A stretch of DNA of 64,000 nt from Thermophagus sp052400625 (GTDB lineage Bacteria; Bacteroidota; Bacteroidia; Bacteroidales; Marinilabiliaceae). Where the stretch lies: NCBI GenBank assembly GCA_052400625.1, contig JBQTGH010000006.1, one strand, 5' to 3'. Numbering within the stretch: position 1 is the stretch's first letter; each line of letters opens with the position of its first letter. The position numbers and the translations under genes are program-made. The notes under the pieces were generated by a model. It had not been told where the DNA came from. It made no database searches and saw only the letters and a list, made by a program, of their open reading frames with translations. Shown here in pieces: positions 17,318 to 26,186 of the stretch.

Positions 17318-19207
17318 ATGGGTAGAAAAATAGGCTTTTCCCTGTTATATCGGGATATGTGGCAATCATCAGGAAAGTATGTGCCACGCAAAGATCAATT
17401 GGAACGTGTTGCACCGGCAATCATTGACATGGGGTGCTTCGATCGGGTAGAAACCAATGGAGGAGGATTTGAACAAATAAACCTGTTATTTGGTGAAAAC
17501 CCTAATCAAGCTGTGAGAGCCTGGACAAAGCCTTTTAATGAAGCCGGAATACAGACACACATGCTCGAACGGGCGCTTAATGGAATTCGCATGTCGCCAG
17601 TTCCGGCAGATGTGCGCAAGTTGATGTTTAAGGTTAAGAAACAGCAAGGTACCGATATTGCACGATCGTTTGACGGGTTAAATGATCCAAGAAATATAAT
17701 CGACTCCATTAAGTATGCCAAAGAAGGTGGCATGATATCACAAGCTGCCATGAGTCTTACCTATTCGGAGGTGCATACCGTTGATTATTACATTGATTTG
17801 GCAGATCAATTGATTAAAGCCGGAGCGGATGAAATATGCCTGAAAGATATGGCTGGTATTGCTCGTCCGGCTTGGTTGGGGAAAATTGTAACAGGAATAC
17901 GTAAAAAACATAAAGACATTCCGATAGAATATCATGGACATTCAGGTCCCGGGTTTTCTGTTGCGACCATTTTGGAAGTGGCTCGTGCAGGAGTTGATTA
18001 CGTAGATGTTGCCATGGAACCGTTATCATGGGGAACTGGACATGCGGACGTCCTGACCGTTCAGGCCATGCTGAAAGATGCCGGCTTTGAAGTACCCGAA
18101 GTGAATATGAATGCATACATGGAAGTTCGGAAACTGACTCAAGAATTTATCGATGACTTTTTAGGGTATTACATCAATCCTAAAAATCGTTTGATGAACT
18201 CATTGCTCATTGGTTCTGGATTGCCCGGAGGTATGATGGGAAGTTTAATGGCAGACCTAGAGAAAAACCTGGCTAGTCTTAACAAATGGAAGAAAAAACG
18301 TGGAATGTCGGAACTCTCTCAAGATGAACTTCTCATCAAACTTTTCGAAGAAGTTGAATTCATTTGGCCAAAATTGGGATATCCTCCATTAGTAACACCA
18401 TTTAGTCAATATGTTAAGAATCTAGCTTTAATGAATGTAATTCAATTGGAAAAAGGTGGTGAGCGTTGGAGTATGATTGCTGATAATATTTGGGATATGA
18501 TTCTCGGAAAGAGTGGACAATTACCTGGAAAATTAGCACCGGAAATCATTAATTTGGCCCAAAAAGAAGGAAAAGAATTCTTCACCGGACATCCACAAGA
18601 ACCATATCCTGATGCATTGGAAAAATTCCGCAAAGAGATGGATGAAAATGGTTGGGATTATGGGCAGGATGATGAAGAATTGTTAGAACTGGCAATGCAT
18701 CCTGAACAATACAGGGATTATAAATCTGGTAAAGCCAAAGAGGCATTTGAAGAAGACCTGAAACAAAGAAAGGCCGAAAAAGAAACTGCTTCGGAAAAAG
18801 TTGGTGGACAAACTTCTGCAGCTCCTGTTTTGGGCATTTCACCTTCTAAAATGACCATTAATGTAAATGGTGAGAGTTTCGATGTAACGGTCTCTTATGA
18901 CGGGAACGGACAGGATACTTCTGGCACTAACAAAAATTCAAAACCGGATAATAAACCTCAGGTTTCTGATACCAATGGAGAGTCTGTAATATCACCCCTG
19001 GAAGGAAAATTTTACTTGACCAAAGATTCAAGCGAAAAAGCTATTAAAGTTGGAGACACCGTGAAAGAAGGTGATCTGCTGGGATATGTTGAAGCCATGA
19101 AAACCTATAATGCCATTCGCTTTGACAAAGGAGGAGTGATCAAACAAATCCTTAAGGAAAACGGAAGTGATGTTGAGGAAGACGATGAACTGGTAATTCT
19201 TGGTTAG
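17318..19207 (+). CDS. oadA: Oxaloacetate decarboxylase alpha subunit (biotinylated)
   Basis: 629 residues. About 1-300 is an HMGL-like carboxyltransferase TIM barrel: the R-D-M-W-Q-S segment, L-K-D-M-A-G at about 174-179, and H-x-H-x-G-P zinc-site residues (E-Y-H-G-H-S-G-P). A conserved PYC-OADA domain follows to about 460, then a Lys/Glu-rich linker and a C-terminal biotinyl domain with E-A-M-K595-T. It transfers CO2 from oxaloacetate to biotin, leaving pyruvate. With oadG before and oadB 55 bases after, it forms the membrane Na+ pump rather than a pyruvate carboxylase, which would need a biotin carboxylase partner not seen here. Confidence 0.92.
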   Translation: MGRKIGFSLLYRDMWQSSGKYVPRKDQLERVAPAIIDMGCFDRVETNGGGFEQINLLFGENPNQAVRAWTKPFNEAGIQTHMLERALNGIRMSPVPADVRKLMFKVKKQQGTDIARSFDGLNDPRNIIDSIKYAKEGGMISQAAMSLTYSEVHTVDYYIDLADQLIKAGADEICLKDMAGIARPAWLGKIVTGIRKKHKDIPIEYHGHSGPGFSVATILEVARAGVDYVDVAMEPLSWGTGHADVLTVQAMLKDAGFEVPEVNMNAYMEVRKLTQEFIDDFLGYYINPKNRLMNSLLIGSGLPGGMMGSLMADLEKNLASLNKWKKKRGMSELSQDELLIKLFEEVEFIWPKLGYPPLVTPFSQYVKNLALMNVIQLEKGGERWSMIADNIWDMILGKSGQLPGKLAPEIINLAQKEGKEFFTGHPQEPYPDALEKFRKEMDENGWDYGQDDEELLELAMHPEQYRDYKSGKAKEAFEEDLKQRKAEKETASEKVGGQTSAAPVLGISPSKMTINVNGESFDVTVSYDGNGQDTSGTNKNSKPDNKPQVSDTNGESVISPLEGKFYLTKDSSEKAIKVGDTVKEGDLLGYVEAMKTYNAIRFDKGGVIKQILKENGSDVEEDDELVILG

Positions 19208-19262
19208 CAAGAAAAAGTGTTTCTAAAAGAATCAATTTCTTCCGTATTAGGAAATTTGTATT

Positions 19263-20474
19263 ATGAAAATTTTGAATCAATTATATGAAATGACCGCACT
19301 GGGGCAAATCGCAGATAACCCCGGTGTGTTGTTAATGATCGCAATAGGTGGGGTGCTTCTTTATTTGGGAATTGCCAAAAAATATGAACCGTTGTTATTA
19401 GTGCCTATTGGCTTCGGTATAATTCTGGCTAACCTTCCAGGTGGAAATATGGGAGTGGTTCCTTCAGAAATGATTGAACTGCCGGAACATCGGTACATGA
19501 ATTTGTTCGAAATAGCCCATGAATATGGAATAATGAATTATCTTTATTATTCCCTTATCAAAACAGGTTTTTTGCCTCCCATAATATTTATGGGTGTTGG
19601 AGCATTAACTGATTTTGGCCCGATGCTTCGCAATTTAAGGTTGGCTTTCTTCGGAGCAGCTGCACAACTGGGAATCTTTTGTGTGTTTTTTGGTGCCATA
19701 GCATTAGGATTTACCCCTAAAGAAGCCGGTTCATTAGGGATTATTGGTGGAGCTGATGGACCTACAGCAATTTATACAACGATACTGTTAGCACCTCATT
19801 TGCTTGGACCTATTGCTATTGCAGCATATTCCTACATGGCACTGGTACCTGTGATTATTCCGTTGGTTGCCAATTTTTTGATGACCAAAAAGGAGTTTCA
19901 AATCAATATGAAAAAGCAGGATAAATTATATCCGCCCAAGTATCAAATAAAGAATTTGAAGACTGTGAAAATAATTTTTCCAATTGTACTTGGCGTTATC
20001 ATTGCTTTTTTGGTCCCATCATCCGTCCCATTGTTGGGGATGTTGCTGTTTGGCAATTTGGTTAAAGAGATAGGTACTGTTACGCAACGTCTTGCAGATG
20101 CAGCCACTGGTCCCATTATGAATACGGCAACTATATTTTTGGGTCTTTCGGTTGGGGCTACCATGACAGCAGAGGTATTTCTTGATTTTAAAACGATCGG
20201 TATTATTGTTGGAGGCTTTTTAGCCTTTGCCTTGTCTATTGCCGGAGGAATCCTGGCTGTGAAAGTTTATAATCTTGTTTCAAAGAAAAAAATCAATCCT
20301 CTTGTGGGTGCAACGGGGTTGAGTGCTGTTCCGATGGCTTCCAGAGTAGCCAATGAAATGGGGCTCAAGTATGATAGCAGCAATCATTTGTTACAATACT
20401 GCATGGCTTCAAATATTTCGGGTGTTATCGGATCTGCCGTTGCCGCCGGAGTGCTGATATCACTTCTTGGATAA
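19263..20474 (+). CDS. oadB: Na+-translocating decarboxylase beta subunit
   Basis: 403 residues, very hydrophobic, with about ten membrane helices. Family marks are G-G-V-L-L-Y-L-G-I-A, G-A-L-T-D-F-G-P-M-L near 115-125, G-I-I-G-G-A-D-G-P-T-A-I-Y (about 159-171, containing the Asp that binds Na+ in characterised homologues), and near the C-terminus V-G-A-T-G-L-S-A-V-P-M-A-S-R-V. It decarboxylates carboxybiotin on OadA and exports Na+. The same family serves methylmalonyl-CoA and glutaconyl-CoA decarboxylases; the OadA partner here argues for oxaloacetate. Confidence 0.93.
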   Translation: MKILNQLYEMTALGQIADNPGVLLMIAIGGVLLYLGIAKKYEPLLLVPIGFGIILANLPGGNMGVVPSEMIELPEHRYMNLFEIAHEYGIMNYLYYSLIKTGFLPPIIFMGVGALTDFGPMLRNLRLAFFGAAAQLGIFCVFFGAIALGFTPKEAGSLGIIGGADGPTAIYTTILLAPHLLGPIAIAAYSYMALVPVIIPLVANFLMTKKEFQINMKKQDKLYPPKYQIKNLKTVKIIFPIVLGVIIAFLVPSSVPLLGMLLFGNLVKEIGTVTQRLADAATGPIMNTATIFLGLSVGATMTAEVFLDFKTIGIIVGGFLAFALSIAGGILAVKVYNLVSKKKINPLVGATGLSAVPMASRVANEMGLKYDSSNHLLQYCMASNISGVIGSAVAAGVLISLLG

Positions 20475-20518
20475 TATCTATAGAAAGTGATCGATTTATT
20501 GATCTTAATATAGAAAAA

Positions 20519-20565
20519 ACCTGTCAATAACTCTATTTAGTGGTTGTTGACAGGTTCTTTTTTTA
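20519..20565 (+). terminator. Terminator of oadGAB
   Basis: 9-bp stem ACCTGTCAA (20519-20527) and TTGACAGGT (20547-20555) followed by a run of T, 45 bases after the oadB stop. Confidence 0.9.
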
Positions 20566-20585
20566 TAAATATCAAGAGTATTGTT

Positions 20586-20593
20586 TATCTTTG
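20586..20593 (+). promoter_or_regulatory. -7 promoter box of ftsY
   Basis: TATCTTTG matches TAnnTTTG exactly, 68 bases before the ftsY ATG and directly after the oad terminator. Confidence 0.6.
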
Positions 20594-20660
20594 ACCATTC
20601 AAAATTTTAAAATTCAGGCAGTAATTTATGGTACTGTGTTCGCAATAAATTGGGTTAATT

Positions 20661-21614
20661 ATGGGAATATTCGGCGGTTTGAATAAAAATAAAAAGGAGG
20701 ATCTGGAAAAAGGACTGGCCAAAACGAAGGAAAGTGTTTTGAAAAAGATGACCAGAGCTGTTGTTGGCAAGAAAAAAGTGGATGATGATGTTCTGGACAG
20801 TCTTGAAGAGGTGCTTATTACTTCAGATGTGGGAGTAGATACTACTATCCGCATTATTGAAAGGATTGAAGAACGCGTTGCCCGTGACAGATACTTGGAT
20901 ACGAGCGAGCTTAATACCATTTTAAGGGAAGAAATCGCTGCTTTACTGGCAGAAAATGAAAGTCAAAAGGTGGAAGATTTTGACTTGCCCGCCGACAAAA
21001 AGCCATATGTCATTATGGTGGTAGGAGTGAATGGAGTGGGTAAGACAACCACTATCGGGAAATTGGCTCATAAATTCAAAACTGCCGGGAAAAGTGTTGT
21101 TCTTGGCGCAGCGGATACTTTCCGGGCAGCCGCCATAGAACAGCTTGAAATATGGGCCAACAGAGTGGATGTACCATTGGTTAAACAAAAAATGGGGTCA
21201 GATCCAGCTTCCGTTGCTTTTGACACTTTATCTTCTGCCAAATCAAAAGATGCAGACGTGGTTATCATAGATACAGCAGGGCGTTTACATAACAAAGTTA
21301 ACTTGATGAACGAGTTAACCAAAGTGAAGAAGGTAATGCAGAAAATTATTCCCGGGGCTCCACATGAAATTTTACTTGTTTTAGACGGATCTACTGGCCA
21401 AAATGCATTTGAACAGGCCAAACAGTTTTCAAAAGCCACGGAAATAACGGCTTTGGCAATAACTAAACTGGATGGAACTGCTAAAGGAGGAGTGGTAATT
21501 GGTGTTTCAGACCAATTCAAAATACCTGTCAAGTACATAGGAATAGGAGAAGGAATTGATGATTTGCAAATTTTTGATCGCAAAGTCTTTGTTGATTCCT
21601 TGTTTGGAGAATAA
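20661..21614 (+). CDS. ftsY: Signal recognition particle receptor FtsY
   Basis: 317 residues, a short FtsY lacking the long acidic A domain of E. coli. The N domain (about 20-100) leads to the SRP-type G domain: G1 G-V-N-G-V-G-K-T-T (122-130), D-T-F-R-A-A-A, D-T-A-G-R, and T-K-L-D-G-T-A-K-G-G. It docks ribosome-SRP complexes at the inner membrane by GTP-dependent pairing with Ffh. Its own promoter and terminator indicate a single-gene transcript. Confidence 0.97.
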   Translation: MGIFGGLNKNKKEDLEKGLAKTKESVLKKMTRAVVGKKKVDDDVLDSLEEVLITSDVGVDTTIRIIERIEERVARDRYLDTSELNTILREEIAALLAENESQKVEDFDLPADKKPYVIMVVGVNGVGKTTTIGKLAHKFKTAGKSVVLGAADTFRAAAIEQLEIWANRVDVPLVKQKMGSDPASVAFDTLSSAKSKDADVVIIDTAGRLHNKVNLMNELTKVKKVMQKIIPGAPHEILLVLDGSTGQNAFEQAKQFSKATEITALAITKLDGTAKGGVVIGVSDQFKIPVKYIGIGEGIDDLQIFDRKVFVDSLFGE

Positions 21615-21761
21615 TTGATTTGGGAAAATATTTCGTATAATCATTTCGACAAAGAAGATATTGAAAATAGAAGGATGTAAGTTGGTAATACTATTAGTGA
21701 GGTGGGTGTGCCTTTTGCATTGAAAAGATGACTCCTTTCATCTTCGATTTCGTTTTTAAAA

Positions 21762-21788
21762 AGCAATTAGAATTCCTAATTGTTTTTT
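21762..21788 (+). terminator. Terminator of ftsY
   Basis: Stem CAATTAG/CTAATTG around 21764-21782 followed by TTTTTT. It lies about 150 bases after ftsY. The rest of the 384-base gap before rimO shows nothing I recognise. Confidence 0.6.
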
Positions 21789-21998
21789 ATTGCTTTAAGA
21801 TCGGGATCGTATAAAATTATAATGATACAATGATTCTTTCTGGTTTTGAGCTGCTAATAACGTTTGTAAATCAATAAAAATTACTTATTAAAGAACCCCT
21901 CCGGAAATAAAAAACCCATTTCAGACCTTTTTTTAGTAATGATTCATTGCCCACGATAGACTTAAATACGATAAAAAAAGTAACTTATAGGATAACGG

Positions 21999-23285
21999 AT
22001 GAAGCGAATTGATGTTATTACCCTGGGATGTTCCAAAAATTTGGTGGATTCAGAATTTCTGATCCGACAGTTCGAAGCTGAAGGTTATAAAATTGAACAT
22101 GATCCGTCAGACCCGAAGGGAGAAATTGTAGTTATCAATACTTGTGGATTTATTGGAGATGCTAAAGAGGAAAGTATAGATACTATTCTGGATTTTGCCG
22201 AAGCCAAAAAAGAAGGTAAAATTCAGAAATTATTTGTTATGGGTTGTTTATCTGAACGATACTTTAGTCAGCTGGGAGAGGAGATTCCTGAAGTGGATAA
22301 ATTTTATGGAAAATTTAATTGGAAAGAACTCATATCCGAGTTAGGCAACTCTTTTAGAAAGGATTTGATTCATGAGAGATCACTTACAACTCCTAGTCAT
22401 TATGCATATCTGAAAATTTCGGAGGGGTGTAACCGTACTTGTTCGTATTGCGCAATACCAATTATCACCGGAAGGCATAAGTCCAAATCCATAGAGGAGT
22501 TAGTGGAAGAAACAAGAATATTAGCCTCTCAAGGTGTTAAAGAGTTACAGATTATTGCGCAAGATTTATCCTATTATGGTTTGGATCTCTATAAAAAACC
22601 AATGTTAGCTCCATTGATTGAGGAACTTTCGAAAGTGGATGGTATTGAGTGGTTACGACTTCATTATGCTTATCCTGCCGGATTTCCAATGGATGTTCTG
22701 GATGTAATGGCGAACAATCCAAAGGTTTGTGCTTATTTGGATATAGCTTTACAGCATATTTCTGACCATATGCTAAAAATAATGCGACGAAACGTTTCTA
22801 AAGATGAAACCATTGCATTGATCCAAGAGATAAGGAAAAGAGTGCCTGGGATCCATATCCGAACAACTTTAATTACCGGTCATCCTGGTGAAACGGAGCA
22901 GGATTTTGAAGAACTCATTGAATTTGTGGGTGCTACGAGATTTGAAAGATTGGGGGTATTTCCTTATTCGCATGAAGAGGATACCTATTCCTGGAAAAAT
23001 TATGAAGACAATATTCCTGCCGAAATAAAACAGAAGAGAGCCGATCAAATTATGGCTTTACAACAGGGAATTAGTCAGGAGCAAAATCAACAGAAAATCG
23101 GTCAAACTTTAAAGGTAATTATCGACCGAAAAGAGAAAGATTATTTTATTGGTCGAAGCAGTTATGATTCTCCCGAAGTGGATCCTGAAGTTTTAATCTC
23201 AGCTACAAATGATCTTGAGATTGGTCAATTTTACCAGGTTCGAATTACAGCTGCCGAAGAGTATGATCTTTATGGACAGATTTGA
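21999..23285 (+). CDS. rimO: Ribosomal protein uS12 methylthiotransferase RimO
   Basis: 428 residues, the usual length. The N-terminal MTTase domain carries the three Fe-S cysteines: C11 in T-L-G-C-S-K-N, C49 in I-N-T-C-G, and C83 in M-G-C-L. The radical-SAM domain has C144-x-x-x-C148-x-x-C151 (S-E-G-C-N-R-T-C-S-Y-C). A C-terminal TRAM domain follows. The L-G-C-S-K-N-x-V-D-S-E opening distinguishes RimO from MiaB. It methylthiolates a conserved Asp of ribosomal protein S12. Confidence 0.96.
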   Translation: MKRIDVITLGCSKNLVDSEFLIRQFEAEGYKIEHDPSDPKGEIVVINTCGFIGDAKEESIDTILDFAEAKKEGKIQKLFVMGCLSERYFSQLGEEIPEVDKFYGKFNWKELISELGNSFRKDLIHERSLTTPSHYAYLKISEGCNRTCSYCAIPIITGRHKSKSIEELVEETRILASQGVKELQIIAQDLSYYGLDLYKKPMLAPLIEELSKVDGIEWLRLHYAYPAGFPMDVLDVMANNPKVCAYLDIALQHISDHMLKIMRRNVSKDETIALIQEIRKRVPGIHIRTTLITGHPGETEQDFEELIEFVGATRFERLGVFPYSHEEDTYSWKNYEDNIPAEIKQKRADQIMALQQGISQEQNQQKIGQTLKVIIDRKEKDYFIGRSSYDSPEVDPEVLISATNDLEIGQFYQVRITAAEEYDLYGQI

Positions 23286-23520
23286 TACTTTTTTAACCTA
23301 ATTGATCTCATTATTGGATATGTTGTTTTTCAACAATTGATCCTTAAATAAAAAATCTCATGTTAACGGTTAATTTGTAATACAACAATTTTACTCAAAT
23401 TTTTAAAGCTATGAGTTGGTTCTATTGTTCATAGGTATTGGAAATGGATTTGTACTGCTAACTTTATTAAAAAACTTTAACGGAGAAATACCGATTTATC
23501 AGCTTCCTTTTCTTAAATTT

Positions 23521-23626
23521 GATTCAATTGGCATTCGTGGTTAGGCAATGGTCAGAAAGATTAAAGAAAAAACCATGAGCCATGCGAGTTCCATTAGACC
23601 AATGACTTAAATAAATTTTATACGAA
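23521..23626 (+). repeat. Dispersed leader element, copy E (upstream of AsmA-like gene)
   Basis: On the plus strand, CATGCGAGTTCCAT (23581-23594), then TAGACCAATGACTTAA and TATACGAATG ending at 23626, matching the 3' half and tail of copies B and C. The 5' half at about 23521-23535 is degenerate (GATTCAATTGGCATT). The tail's ATG opens only a two-codon frame; the real start at 23672 is preceded by a second ACCAATAACTTAA, as if the tail were partly duplicated. The remainder of the 23286-23671 gap shows no gene. Confidence 0.65.
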
Positions 23627-23671
23627 TGAATTAATTCAACACAAACCAATAACTTAATCTTAAGAATTTAT

Positions 23672-26176
23672 ATGAAACGATTTTTGCAGATAATAGGTGG
23701 TATCATAGGCCTAATTCTATTGCTCTTATTGATTATTCCCTCGTTGTTTAAAGGAAAAATAGAGCAAAAAGTAGTTGACGTAATCAATGACAATATCACG
23801 GCTACCGTTTCTTTTGATAAATTTAGTTTGTCCATGTTTAGGCACTTTCCTAATTTATCCATGGGATTGGACGGATTAACCATTGTCAACCAAGCACCAT
23901 TTACAGGGGATACATTATTGCAAATTAAATCATTTTCCGCAAGCATCGATTTATGGAGTGCAGTTAGCGGTGATGGTATATTAATTAATTCAGTAATGTT
24001 GGATTCGCCTCAAACGTGGCTTGAAGTTAATAAAGATTCTATTGCCAATTGGGATATTGTTCCGGTTTCAGGAATGGAAGAGGAACAAGAGGATACTACT
24101 GAATCATCTGATTTTAAAATAAGTTTAAACCTTTTTGAGATTAAAAATGCCAAATTGATCTTTTCTGATCAAACGATGCAGTTTGTTACGGCCATAGAGG
24201 ATTTTAATCTGACTATGAAAGGGGATCTTTCGCAAGAGTCGACAAACCTTGATTTAAGCAGTAAAATAAAAAAGTTTAGTCTTCAAATGGAGGAAACCAA
24301 ATATGTAAAAAATGCCACTATATCTTTGGATGCCATAATTGGAGCTGACTTAAAAAATATGATTTTTACCTTTAAAGAGAATGAGTTACATTTTAATGAT
24401 CTGGCACTGGGATTTGAGGGGACATTTGGTATGCTGGAAGAAGGTTATGATTTAGATGTAAAACTCTTGACGCGAGAGACAAGCTTTAAGACGCTACTTT
24501 CAATGGTTCCAGAAGTATACTTGCAGGATTTTGAAGAACTTCAGACTAAAGGAACCATGATTTTGGAAGCCAGTGCAAATGGAAGATTTAAAGATGCGGA
24601 GCACTTACCAGCTTTCGATCTTGTATTAAAGGTGATGGACGGAAGTATTCAATATCCGGACTTACCCAAATCTATTGAAAACATTCAGGTCGATGCCCAG
24701 ATGAAAAATCCTGGCGGATCTTTGGATAAAACCATTACAAATATCAATAAATTCCACTTCAAATTAGGAGAGAATCCCTTTGATGCCTCATTGCAAATTG
24801 TGACGCCTGTTTCTAATGCCACATTCAAAGGGGCAATGAACGGAACCATCGATCTGGCATCCTTGGCTGATGCCATTCCCATGGACAGTATGGAAATGGG
24901 TGGGATTATTTCGGCTGATATCAGAATCGATGGAGATTATCGTATGGTTGAAAAAGAGCAATATGAAAATATAAAAGCCAATGGTGCCATTACTTTAAAA
25001 AATTTCATTTTTCAAATGGCCGGATGGCCACAAGCTTTCAAAATTTCAGAGGCTGATCTTTATATATCACCGCGAGCAATGGAATTAAAATCCTTTGAAA
25101 GTTCTCTGGGAAGTAGTGACTTTAATCTGAAAGGAAAGTTAGAGAACTACCTTTCTTATGTTTTGAAGGACGGTACCCTAAGAGGGCGTCTTGATCATTC
25201 TTCTAAACTGATTAATACGAACGAATTGATGCAACTGGCCGGAGAGGATACAACCACAGTAAAAGAAGATACTACATCGATGGAGCTTGTTCTAGTCCCC
25301 CAAAATCTGGATTTCACGCTTAATAGCGATATCGATAAATTGCTTTACGATAAACTGACCATGTCGAATGTGAAGGGAACCATACGTATAGTTGGCGGCA
25401 AAGTTATTCTTGAAGGCTTAAAATCCAATATGCTAAATGGAGCAATGGTTATCACAGGAGAATATAACACCTCGGATACTTTACGCCCCTTTGTTAATTT
25501 CGACATGGGACTTGAATCCATAGATATTCACCAAGCTGTAAATTCTTTCAGTATTGTAGATTCCATGATGCCAATTGCTAAAAAAGCTATAGGTACCGTT
25601 TCTACAAAATTGAGTTTTAATAGTTTGATGGGAAAAGATATGTCGCCCATATTAAGGTCGGTTAATGGGGGTGGGCTCTTAAAATCCAATGGAGTAGAAA
25701 TATCAGGGGCAAAAGTACAGAATGCCTTAGCTGCAATGCTTAAAAACGATAAATACAAAAAGGCTAGAGCAGAAGATTTATCCGTTTATTTTGTTTTAGA
25801 AAATGGTAATGTTATTGTAAAACCATTTACTACTTATTTGTTTGGTAAGAAGCTGACAATTTCCGGTATTCAGGGATTGGATCAATCATTGGATTACACA
25901 ATAAAAATGCCGGTTAGTCGAAAGGAATTAGGTGAAGTCGCAGGCCTTTTGGGGGCGTCAATCCCATCATCGATGGATAATGTTATGGTTGATATTTTGG
26001 TGAAAGGAACCGTTAAAGACCCAAAACTTAGGTTTAAACTGAGCGATGAATTTAAAAGTCAAGCCAAAGAAGAACTGAAGAAAGAAGCGGAAAAGGCAGT
26101 TAACAAATTGATGGAAGATGAAAATGTAAAGGAAAAAGTAGATGAGTTAAAAGATAAGCTCAAGAAACTGTTTTAG
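23672..26176 (+). CDS. AsmA-like envelope protein
   Basis: 834 residues. One N-terminal membrane helix (about 7-25, I-I-G-G-I-I-G-L-I-L) leads to a long beta-rich region typical of the AsmA/TamB-like superfamily, with an AsmA C-terminal-like region around 600-790 (the G-K-D-M-S-P-I-L-R-S-V-N-G-G-G segment is the usual mark). The last 45 residues are a Lys/Glu-rich helix. AsmA-like proteins form hydrophobic-groove bridges between the membranes and are linked to phospholipid transport and outer-membrane integrity. The gene converges with the helicase-nuclease gene, ten bases apart. Confidence 0.85.
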   Translation: MKRFLQIIGGIIGLILLLLLIIPSLFKGKIEQKVVDVINDNITATVSFDKFSLSMFRHFPNLSMGLDGLTIVNQAPFTGDTLLQIKSFSASIDLWSAVSGDGILINSVMLDSPQTWLEVNKDSIANWDIVPVSGMEEEQEDTTESSDFKISLNLFEIKNAKLIFSDQTMQFVTAIEDFNLTMKGDLSQESTNLDLSSKIKKFSLQMEETKYVKNATISLDAIIGADLKNMIFTFKENELHFNDLALGFEGTFGMLEEGYDLDVKLLTRETSFKTLLSMVPEVYLQDFEELQTKGTMILEASANGRFKDAEHLPAFDLVLKVMDGSIQYPDLPKSIENIQVDAQMKNPGGSLDKTITNINKFHFKLGENPFDASLQIVTPVSNATFKGAMNGTIDLASLADAIPMDSMEMGGIISADIRIDGDYRMVEKEQYENIKANGAITLKNFIFQMAGWPQAFKISEADLYISPRAMELKSFESSLGSSDFNLKGKLENYLSYVLKDGTLRGRLDHSSKLINTNELMQLAGEDTTTVKEDTTSMELVLVPQNLDFTLNSDIDKLLYDKLTMSNVKGTIRIVGGKVILEGLKSNMLNGAMVITGEYNTSDTLRPFVNFDMGLESIDIHQAVNSFSIVDSMMPIAKKAIGTVSTKLSFNSLMGKDMSPILRSVNGGGLLKSNGVEISGAKVQNALAAMLKNDKYKKARAEDLSVYFVLENGNVIVKPFTTYLFGKKLTISGIQGLDQSLDYTIKMPVSRKELGEVAGLLGASIPSSMDNVMVDILVKGTVKDPKLRFKLSDEFKSQAKEELKKEAEKAVNKLMEDENVKEKVDELKDKLKKLF

Positions 26177-26186
26177 ATTGGGTAGA

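Noticed and set aside
17318..19207. oadA as pyruvate carboxylase subunit B
   Set aside because: No biotin carboxylase gene accompanies it, whereas oadG and the Na+-pump beta chain flank it.
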